From assembly GCA_964531675.1 (NCBI GenBank), contig CAZHFW010000017.1, positions 1-64,000 on the forward strand: a stretch of 64,000 nt of DNA. Reading direction: 5' to 3'. Within the stretch, counting starts at the first letter, position 1. Every line of letters starts with the position of its first letter. The notes beneath the pieces are model-generated. The model was not told where the DNA came from. It was given only the letters and a program-made list of their open reading frames with translations, and did not search any database. The stretch is from CAZHFW01 sp964531675 (lineage in GTDB: Bacteria > Planctomycetota > Phycisphaerae > Phycisphaerales > UBA1924). Made by a program: the position numbers and the translations under genes. Positions 8,289-16,786 of the stretch are shown piece by piece.

Positions 8289-8933
8289 ATGAAGACTGGT
8301 GCACTTGCCCTTGGCGTTGCTTCCCTGGTCGCGTTCAGCGGCGTCGCTTCCGGCTCGATCGTGAGCGTCGGAGGAGCGGCCAGCCAGATCGCCCAGCCCG
8401 CGGATGCTCGCTTCAACCAGCTCACCAGCACGTCCCTGGTTTATGTGTGGAACGAAGCCCAGGACTTCGCGCTCACGTCCGGGTTGGCGGCCAACGCTCG
8501 CGCGGCCGGCCTCTACAACGGCTTCGGCGATCTGGAGAACTTCCAGATCAGCGCCGAGCAGCGCGTCAACAGCCATTTCATCCACTTCGACTCCCCGGGC
8601 TCCCAGGCCGGGACCGCCCGCGGCACGGTCACGTTCGATGGCGACATCCTCGGCGTGATCTGCGTGAACGAATCGGGCCAGCGTGATCTGGACAACTCCG
8701 ACTTCCTGGGTTCTCCGACGCTCTTTTCCCATGGCAACAACAACCGCGGGCTCGAACTTGCGAGCGCGGGCGATCGCTTCAGCATCTCCGCGGACCTGCG
8801 CACCATCGAGTTCAACTTCGCGATCTCCAGCCCTGGCGACTACATCCGAGTGGTCACCCAGGTTCCCGCGCCGGGCTCCCTGGCCCTGATCGGCGCGGGC
8901 GGCCTGGTCGCGGCCCGCCGGCGTCGCGTCTGA
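8289..8933 (+). CDS. Secreted PEP-CTERM-type protein, paralogue 1
   Basis: The 214-residue product starts at ATG 8289 with AGGAG 7 bases upstream. The signal peptide covers about residues 1-23 and the mature part opens with SIVSVGGAA. The body matches the next gene along its whole length: a QIAxPADAxxxxL segment, a WNEAQ motif, HFxxFD and SDFLGxPTxFxHG. It ends VPAPGSLALIGAGGLVAARRRR, a PxPG variant of the PEP-CTERM sorting tail, so it is probably processed by exosortase and surface-exposed or released. It may be a distant choice-of-anchor type beta sandwich. No enzymatic motif is visible. Confidence 0.75.
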   Translation: MKTGALALGVASLVAFSGVASGSIVSVGGAASQIAQPADARFNQLTSTSLVYVWNEAQDFALTSGLAANARAAGLYNGFGDLENFQISAEQRVNSHFIHFDSPGSQAGTARGTVTFDGDILGVICVNESGQRDLDNSDFLGSPTLFSHGNNNRGLELASAGDRFSISADLRTIEFNFAISSPGDYIRVVTQVPAPGSLALIGAGGLVAARRRRV

Positions 8934-8957
8934 GTCCCCGTCCTCACGACCCCACTT

Positions 8958-9020
8958 GCAGAAACCCGCCTCAGACGCGCCGCAAGGGCGTCTCCCGGCG
9001 GGTTCCTGCGTTTTTGTTTG
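8958..9020 (+). terminator. Strong intrinsic terminator between PEP-CTERM paralogues
   Basis: An outer stem pairs GCAGAAACCCGCC (8958-8970) with GGCGGGTTCCTGC (8997-9009). An inner AGACGC/GCGTCT stem is enclosed, and GTTTTTGTTTG follows. It separates the two paralogues into different transcripts. Confidence 0.85.
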
Positions 9021-9125
9021 TGAGAAGCGCCGCAAGCGGTTAGCCTCTGGCGGGAGAAGGTTCGCGGGCCCGGGTACGCGTGGTGACGCGGCTCTGGAGG
9101 CCCGCGAAAACCTGAGGGGGAGATC

Positions 9126-9773
9126 ATGAAGCTTGTGACCGGCGTTGTGTCGTCCGTGTGCCTTTGCGCCGCGGCGGAGGCCTCCATCGTTTCCGTGACG
9201 GGCGATCTGGTGCAGATCGCCGCTCCCGCGGATGCGCAGATCGACCACCTCGTTGGCGCGCCGAGCATCTATTGCTGGAACGAAGCGCAGGGCTACACGC
9301 TCACCGCGCCGCTGCACGCCAACGCCAAGCTCCCGGGTGTGTACGACGACGCCAGCGATCTGGTCAACACGGGCGTCCCCGCCGGCGCGACCATCAACAG
9401 CCATTACGTTCACTTCGACGCCTACGGGACCGCCGGCGCCATTGGCCACGGCGTGCTCACGTTCGACGGACCCATCGTCGCGGTCATCTGCCTCAATCAG
9501 CAGGGCGGCTGGTACATCGACGACTCCGACTTCCTGGGGGCACCCACGTCCTTCACCCACGGCGAGGAAATGCGCGGCATGGAACTCTCCTCGCCCTCGG
9601 ACAACTTCACGATCGCGGCCGACTCGCTCTCCATCGAGATCAACATGGGCATCGCCATCCCCGGGGACTACATCCGGATCCTGACCCGCCCCGCGGTTCC
9701 CGCGCCGGGAGGCTTGGGCGTCCTCGGCCTGATCGGAGCAGCGTCCCTCCGGCGGCGGAGGGTGCTGGCCTGA
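9126..9773 (+). CDS. Secreted PEP-CTERM-type protein, paralogue 2
   Basis: This 215-residue protein is a clear tandem duplicate of the preceding gene. It has a signal peptide ending near residue 19 (AAEAS), the same SIVSV start of the mature chain, PADAQIDHL, WNEAQGYTLT, HYVHFDAYG, DSDFLGAPTSFTHG and GDYIRIL. The tail VPAPGGLGVLGLIGAASLRRRR is again a PxPG-type PEP-CTERM signal. GAGGGGG precedes ATG 9126 by 5 bases. A strong terminator separates the copies, so they are probably expressed independently. Function is unknown. Confidence 0.75.
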   Translation: MKLVTGVVSSVCLCAAAEASIVSVTGDLVQIAAPADAQIDHLVGAPSIYCWNEAQGYTLTAPLHANAKLPGVYDDASDLVNTGVPAGATINSHYVHFDAYGTAGAIGHGVLTFDGPIVAVICLNQQGGWYIDDSDFLGAPTSFTHGEEMRGMELSSPSDNFTIAADSLSIEINMGIAIPGDYIRILTRPAVPAPGGLGVLGLIGAASLRRRRVLA

Positions 9774-9819
9774 GGACGCCTGCAAAGGGAGCCTGAGAGC
9801 CGGAATCCGGGGTCCAACC

Positions 9820-9825
9820 TATGCT
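9820..9825 (+). promoter_or_regulatory. Candidate -10 element (TATGCT) of lepB, leaderless start
   Basis: TATGCT ends 9 bases before ATG 9835, and no Shine-Dalgarno lies between them. Confidence 0.5.
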
Positions 9826-9834
9826 TGGCCTCCC

Positions 9835-10569
9835 ATGGCACAGACCCCCGCTGCGAACTCCACAACGCCCGCTGCCGAGAAGCCCAAGGGCCCGATCCGC
9901 CGGTTCTTCGGCACCTGGATCGGGTCGTTCGTGCTCGCGATCCTCATCCTGACGCCGGTGCGTTCATCGCTGATCGATTGGTACGACGTTCCCTCGGGCT
10001 CGATGGAACCGACGATCATGACCGGGGACCGCATCTGCGCCAACAAGCTGGCGTACGGGCTGCGCGTTCCGCTGACGTTCACCTGGATCGCGCGCTGGGG
10101 TCATCCCGAGCCCGGTGAGATCATCATCGTGCACTCCCCGGTGGAGGGGAACGCACGGCTCGTTAAGCGCGTCATCGGCAAGCCCGGCGACGTGATCGAG
10201 ATGAAGAACAATGTCCTGATGCGCAACGGCAAGCCGCTGGACGTGCGGAAGGCTTCGGATCAGGAACAGGCGGGCATCGATAAGAAGCTGATGGGCGATT
10301 TCTACATCGAGAACATCAACGGCGTGGAGCACCTGAAGATGCTCGACCCGAAGGTGCAGAGCCCGCAGATCATCCGCTCCTTCGGGCCGATCACGGTGCC
10401 GGAGGGCAAGCTCTGGGTGATGGGCGACAACCGCGACCACTCCCGGGACTCCCGGTCCTGGCAGTTCGTCGATGAGAAGATGGTGACGGGCCGGACCTCC
10501 GCGATCGCGTTCTCGCTCAACGAGTACTACATCCCGCGGGTCTCGCGCTTCTTCAAGGGCCTGAAGTAA
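9835..10569 (+). CDS. lepB: Signal peptidase I
   Basis: This is a 244-residue type I signal peptidase that removes signal peptides from Sec-exported proteins at the inner membrane. One N-terminal membrane helix (about residues 30-45) precedes box B VPSGSMEPT with nucleophile Ser56. Box D is RLVKRVIGKPGD with general base Lys111, and box E is VMGDNRDHSRDSR. The DxxxRxxS-like end of box E is intact. Length is short compared with the E. coli enzyme and matches Gram-positive and planctomycete forms. It follows two secreted-protein genes but has its own candidate promoter. The call is secure. Confidence 0.95.
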   Translation: MAQTPAANSTTPAAEKPKGPIRRFFGTWIGSFVLAILILTPVRSSLIDWYDVPSGSMEPTIMTGDRICANKLAYGLRVPLTFTWIARWGHPEPGEIIIVHSPVEGNARLVKRVIGKPGDVIEMKNNVLMRNGKPLDVRKASDQEQAGIDKKLMGDFYIENINGVEHLKMLDPKVQSPQIIRSFGPITVPEGKLWVMGDNRDHSRDSRSWQFVDEKMVTGRTSAIAFSLNEYYIPRVSRFFKGLK

Positions 10570-10622
10570 CACGCCCATTTCGCGGTTCTGGCGGTCAACT
10601 CCCGGGCGCCGGCCCGGCGCTG

Positions 10623-10628
10623 TATGCT
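10623..10628 (+). promoter_or_regulatory. Candidate -10 element (TATGCT)
   Basis: TATGCT lies 29 bases before ATG 10658. The implied leader of roughly 23 bases carries GGAGG at 10648-10652. Confidence 0.45.
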
Positions 10629-10657
10629 GCGCGACACACTTGCTTCCGGAGGTCCCC

Positions 10658-11224
10658 ATGAATCGGATGAATCGCGTGATCGGGTTTGCGTCGATCGTGG
10701 CTGCGTGCTTCGGCATGGCCGGCGGGCTGGCGGGATGCCAATCCAGCCAGAAGGCCCAGGCGCATGTCGCGGGCCAGGCCGGCGCCGATCAGAAGGCGAT
10801 GTTCGAGAAGATCAAGGGCATGGCCGGGACATGGGAGATGCCGGGCGAGGACGGCAAGATGATGACCGCCGCGGTCTTCTCTGTGAGCTCCAATGGCTCG
10901 GTCGTCCGCGAGATCATGTTCCCCGGACAGAGTCACGAGATGACCAACCTGTACCACCTGGACGGCGCGAGTCTGGTGGTCACCCACTACTGCGCCGCGG
11001 GGAACCAGCCCCGGATGCGGGCCCAGCACATGGACGCCGATGGCTCCATCAACTTCACGTTCGACAGCGTGACCAATCTCAAGACCCCCACCACCGAGTA
11101 CATGGGCGGGCTCAAGGTCGTCTTCAAGGATCCGAATCACGTCACGCAGATCTGGACGAGCATCGTGAACGGCAAGGACCAGACCAGCCACGCGACCTTC
11201 GAGCTGACGCGCAAGGCCGGGTGA
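10658..11224 (+). CDS. DUF1579-like lipoprotein
   Basis: The 188-residue product starts at ATG 10658, set by a GGAGG box 5 bases upstream. An N-terminal hydrophobic helix ends in the lipobox GLAGC (about residues 23-27). The mature region carries MAGTWEMPG, a GSVVREIMFPG strand, MTNLYHLDG and THYCAAGNQPRMRA, which resemble DUF1579-type beta-barrel proteins; these form lipocalin-like calycin folds. It is probably anchored to a membrane on the periplasmic side. The binding partner or substrate is unknown. Confidence 0.65.
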   Translation: MNRMNRVIGFASIVAACFGMAGGLAGCQSSQKAQAHVAGQAGADQKAMFEKIKGMAGTWEMPGEDGKMMTAAVFSVSSNGSVVREIMFPGQSHEMTNLYHLDGASLVVTHYCAAGNQPRMRAQHMDADGSINFTFDSVTNLKTPTTEYMGGLKVVFKDPNHVTQIWTSIVNGKDQTSHATFELTRKAG

Positions 11225-11272
11225 TCCGGACGCTCGAGATCCCGCACGAGCCCTTGCCCTGGGAGTCGCCCG

Positions 11273-11893
11273 ATGGAGCTCCAGGCTTCTGATGGCGCTG
11301 TCGGTCCGGCGTGCCAGAAACGGCGGCGGCGCGATCGCCTCCGCCGCCGACTCTGGATCGGCTTGCTCGTCGCGGGGGCGGGACTGGCAGCGGCCTGGGG
11401 CGTGAGCCTCCGGGTGCGGAGCGTCTTGCCCGTTCTGGTTGGAACGACGCCGGTCCCGGGGCAGAACTCGGCGATCCACTTCTATCGATATCTGGCGCTC
11501 ACGGACGGGGCCATCACGCTCTCACGGGGCAACGTGACGACGATGCCCTCCACCCGCGGGCCCGATCCGCGTGCGGTGCGTCATCTCTTCTTTGCGGTCT
11601 ACGAGCCGTTCCGAGGCAATCGCACCTCGGTGTGGGGCCGGTTGCTCGGACCTCCGAACTTCGGCCAGGACCTGACGATCCCGCTCGCGCCGGTCGCGAC
11701 AGGATGTCTGCTGGCGGGTTGGTGCGTGTATCGGCGAGATCGGCGTCTGCGCATCGCGAGGATGTGCCGGAGCTGCGGGTACGACCTTCGTGGATTGACG
11801 CATTCGTCAACGTGCCCCGAGTGCGGGCGGGACGATGAGGAGCTTGCGGGCGCCTTGCGGCTCGTCCAGCAGGTCGCGCCGTCGTCGCGATGA
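11273..11893 (+). CDS. Membrane protein with C-terminal zinc ribbon
   Basis: The 206-residue protein has a very basic N-terminus, a membrane helix at about residues 27-45, a middle region without recognised motifs, a second hydrophobic segment at about 138-150, then a C-terminal zinc ribbon CRSCGYDLRGL...CPECGR (about 165-187). Small membrane proteins with this exact CxxCGYDLRG style ribbon are frequent in planctomycetes and are functionally uncharacterised. ATG 11273 has GGGAG about 7 bases upstream. It is 48 bases after the lipoprotein gene and may be co-transcribed with it. Confidence 0.6.
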   Translation: MELQASDGAVGPACQKRRRRDRLRRRLWIGLLVAGAGLAAAWGVSLRVRSVLPVLVGTTPVPGQNSAIHFYRYLALTDGAITLSRGNVTTMPSTRGPDPRAVRHLFFAVYEPFRGNRTSVWGRLLGPPNFGQDLTIPLAPVATGCLLAGWCVYRRDRRLRIARMCRSCGYDLRGLTHSSTCPECGRDDEELAGALRLVQQVAPSSR

Positions 11894-12277
11894 GTCGATC
11901 CTGCACGCCGTATCCCCGATGCGCTCATGCATCGATCACGGCACACGGCGTCGGCAACATGCAATATTTTTTCTGACTCAGAATCGTCTGTCGCGTGCAC
12001 CCTCGGGCGCAGCGTTGGGTCTGCGAATTCACTTGCAATCCGATGTGACTCATTCCTGTGCCAAAGCGGCCCTTCCGCGCCGCGCACGCCCCCACGATCA
12101 AGCGGGTTTTGCTTGTCAACACGCATGAGCCGTGTAGTGTGACGTCGCGATTCCGCAGCGTGCGGAGACGCGACCCACGAGTTGTTCCGCGCCACGCGCG
12201 GCCGAGCGTCACGAGTGTCGTGACCACGGGTGTTCTGTTGACCTTGGCTCCCGGGCGCCGCCCGGGAAGGAGATCTC
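11894..12277. other. 384-base intergenic region upstream of a secreted protein gene
   Basis: No gene or RNA was recognised. It contains a locally AT-rich patch near 11960 and a possible promoter at 12113-12140: TTGTCA, 16 bases, then TAGTGT. The latter would give a leader of about 130 bases to the 12278 gene, which has its own AAGGAG ribosome-binding site. Confidence 0.4.
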
Positions 12278-14707
12278 ATGCGCAGTCATCTCAAGAAAGC
12301 TGCCGAGTTGGCTTTGCTGGCGGGGCTTCTGCCCTTCGGATCCGCCTTCGGCCAGAGCGGCGGCGAATCGAATCCGCCCCCCGAGGATGAGCCGATTCCG
12401 CAGGTGCTCAGCGACGGCGTCCCGCGGATCTGGTCGTGGGGTTCTCCCAAGGGCAATGCCTCAAGCGACGCGCGGTTCAGGCAGCTCACGGCGCTGACCT
12501 TGGCGTACACCGGCGTGCCCGGGGGCTATCCGCTCGACGGCAGCGGCAAGCCCGATCGCAGCGGGTACGCGATGGGCCAGGTCTTTGGTGATCGCGTCCA
12601 CACGCTCGGACTGACCGCGGGGCGGATCGCGCTCTTCGTCAATGGACTGGGCTGGGGCAACCAGAAGACCGGAGACGGGTCCACGGCATACCTGCAGGAC
12701 ACCTCAGGCTCCAACTCGCGCTGGGTCTCGCTCTATCACCATGAGAGCGACGCACTCTCCGACTCGGACCCGGTTTACAACCTGGCCGAAACCCCCTGGC
12801 TCAACGACGGCATCGACGAGGTGCACGCCTGGGTCGAGGATTTCATCGATGGGTACAACGCCAAAAAGACCACCCACGGGCTCGCGAACATCGATCGCAT
12901 CCACCAGGATCAGGAGCCTCAGGGCCTGGAAGCGCACCGCCCGGGCTTCGACTTTGGAACCTACTGGACGATGATCAAGGCCGACTCGCGCTGGAACTCC
13001 ACCGCGGCCAATGGCCGCATTCCGGGGTACCCGGGCCAGACGCTCAGCGACATCTGGACGGCCCGTCCCTCTGGCGTGCCCGATATCTCCTCGACATCCT
13101 CGGCCTCCGACAAGGACAAGTGGCGTCGCTGGTACTCGGGCGTGCTCAAGCAGGCCGAGTCGGCTGCGCTGGAGGAGGCGGTTTTCGCTCCGCTCCGCAC
13201 CGCCTACAGCCTCAAGGGAAGCGACTACGACGGCACGCTCCGCCTCGATGGCGGGAACAGCGGAGACAACAGCTACCTCTCCGGCGGCTGGTACCCCACC
13301 ACTTCGGGCATGAAGCTCGCCTGGGACGGCAAGGGCGATCTCCAGGCCCTTCAGATGTACGGCGTCACCGCTTCCTACGGCATTGAGGGCACGCCCACCA
13401 ACACCAACTACGTCTGGCCAAGGCCTCAGGAACGCTCGCTCGACGACGGGGTCACCTACGGCACGCCCTACACGCTCTCGAGCCCTGAGTCCATCCTCGA
13501 CGCCTCGATCCGCCAGCATCGCTACACCATCAACGCGTGCGCCCGCTCGTTCAGCGGCGCCTACAAGGACGCGATCATCACCTATCACGCAATGCCCGGT
13601 CAGTTCTGGATCCCCGGAGGCTGGTCCTTCTACAACGCCACCACGAATCCGAACCCGATCCCCGCGGCATACTCCAAGTACTTCTACCGTCTGCCGGACG
13701 ATGGCGTCCGCCGCCTGCTCATGCTCGCCCGCTCGCGGAACGTGCAGGAACTGGTCATCTGGAACGAGACGTTCTACGTGAGCAAGCACGGAAACGTCTA
13801 CGAGCTCAACACGGACAACCCGTATCAGTGGAATCGCTTCAAGGCCATGGTCGACCAGGTGTGGAAGTACACCGTCGCGACCGCCAGCGTAAACGCGGGC
13901 TCCACCACCGGAACCGCCGCAAGCTTGGCGACCGGACCCGACACGTTCCTGGAGCACACCGTCGGCGTGACGACCGACTCGATCCTGACCGCCACCTTCG
14001 CCAACACCTACGGCTCAAGCCTTGGGCTCCGATTCAACGTCGAGGCGGAGTCCTCGGCCAACAGCCGGGTGAGCGTGGAAGTTCAGAATGGTTCGGGCTG
14101 GCTCACGGTGGACCTTGATCCGACCAGTTCCGCGACGGATCTGGCGGTGACCGCCAACAAGCGCGTCGCGGTCACGGGACGCATCCTGCATCCGTCCAGC
14201 ACCTTCTCGGGGACGATCACGGCGCGGGTGAAGTTCACCGGCGCGACTTCGGGCTCGGGCAATCGCACCGTGAAGTACGACCTGTTCCAGGTCGCGGCTG
14301 ACGACGACACGCACCGCAAAGCCGCCGACTTTGAGGGCGACGGGGACGTGGACCTCGACGACGTCACCACCTTCGAGAACATCTTCTTCTCATCGTGCCA
14401 CACCACGCCCATCTCGGACGTGAACCACGACAGCTTCGTGGACTTCACCGATTACGACGACTTCCTGAACGGCTTCGACACCGGCGATCCCATCGCCGAT
14501 CTGAATCAGGACGGGTTCGTGGACTTCACCGACATGGACCTGTTCGCGATGGTGTGGGACGCCGAATGCGTCGATCCCAACGGCGTTGACTTCATGGTCG
14601 ATCTCAACTTCGATGGGAAGGTCGACATCGACGACTACGTGGCGATGTGGTCGGCGTACACCGAGTGCGCGATCAACTCGAACTGCCCCGCGGCAACGTT
14701 CGAGTGA
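12278..14707 (+). CDS. Large secreted protein with four dockerin-like calcium repeats
   Basis: This 809-residue exported protein has a signal peptide (cleavage near AFGQS, residue 25). A large N-terminal domain of about 500 residues is rich in Trp, Tyr and Asp and reads like a TIM-barrel glycosidase-type fold, but I recognise no family or catalytic signature. A beta-sandwich of about 150 residues follows (around 525-680), of carbohydrate-binding or adhesion appearance. The C-terminus holds four DxDxDG-type loops (about 685-795): EGDGDVDLDD, VNHDSFVDFTD, LNQDGFVDFTD and LNFDGKVDIDD. The repeats are of dockerin type I or related calcium-binding type. AAGGAG precedes ATG 12278. The catalytic role is unproven. 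Confidence 0.7.
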   Translation: MRSHLKKAAELALLAGLLPFGSAFGQSGGESNPPPEDEPIPQVLSDGVPRIWSWGSPKGNASSDARFRQLTALTLAYTGVPGGYPLDGSGKPDRSGYAMGQVFGDRVHTLGLTAGRIALFVNGLGWGNQKTGDGSTAYLQDTSGSNSRWVSLYHHESDALSDSDPVYNLAETPWLNDGIDEVHAWVEDFIDGYNAKKTTHGLANIDRIHQDQEPQGLEAHRPGFDFGTYWTMIKADSRWNSTAANGRIPGYPGQTLSDIWTARPSGVPDISSTSSASDKDKWRRWYSGVLKQAESAALEEAVFAPLRTAYSLKGSDYDGTLRLDGGNSGDNSYLSGGWYPTTSGMKLAWDGKGDLQALQMYGVTASYGIEGTPTNTNYVWPRPQERSLDDGVTYGTPYTLSSPESILDASIRQHRYTINACARSFSGAYKDAIITYHAMPGQFWIPGGWSFYNATTNPNPIPAAYSKYFYRLPDDGVRRLLMLARSRNVQELVIWNETFYVSKHGNVYELNTDNPYQWNRFKAMVDQVWKYTVATASVNAGSTTGTAASLATGPDTFLEHTVGVTTDSILTATFANTYGSSLGLRFNVEAESSANSRVSVEVQNGSGWLTVDLDPTSSATDLAVTANKRVAVTGRILHPSSTFSGTITARVKFTGATSGSGNRTVKYDLFQVAADDDTHRKAADFEGDGDVDLDDVTTFENIFFSSCHTTPISDVNHDSFVDFTDYDDFLNGFDTGDPIADLNQDGFVDFTDMDLFAMVWDAECVDPNGVDFMVDLNFDGKVDIDDYVAMWSAYTECAINSNCPAATFE

Positions 14708-14755
14708 GTGCGGGAGCACTTCTGCTCGGTGATTCCAGAGCGTGAAGCAACCCAT

Positions 14756-14790
14756 GCGGCCCCGGAGTGGTGACTCCGGGGCTGCTTTAC
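14756..14790 (+). terminator. Terminator after the 12278-14707 gene
   Basis: CCCCGGAGT (14760-14768) pairs with ACTCCGGGG (14773-14781), with a GGTG loop and further outer GC pairs. The hairpin is followed by CTTTACGTTT, a weak U tract. Confidence 0.65.
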
Positions 14791-14822
14791 GTTTGGGGTG
14801 AGGGCGGGCGGGAAAGAAAGAA

Positions 14823-14852
14823 CCCCACGCTGGCGCGTGGGGCTCGTTGGGT
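14823..14852. repeat. Palindromic repeat, copy A (also terminator-like for atpD)
   Basis: A perfect 8-bp stem (CCCCACGC/GCGTGGGG, loop TGGC) is followed by CTCGTTGG. It matches the two elements at 43339-43368 and 43411-43440 at 27 of 30 positions. Read on the minus strand the hairpin precedes TTCTTTCTTTCC, so here it can also end atpD transcription. Confidence 0.75.
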
Positions 14853-14884
14853 TTGGTGAACTTGCGACTGAGGCTGCGGGCGGC

Positions 14885-16786
<1,902 letters not shown>

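Noticed and set aside
10623..10628. A leaderless start for the DUF1579-like gene
   Set aside because: The TATGCT is present but the following GGAGG box at 10648-10652 with 5-base spacing to ATG 10658 shows a conventional leader, so the gene was not counted in the leaderless set.
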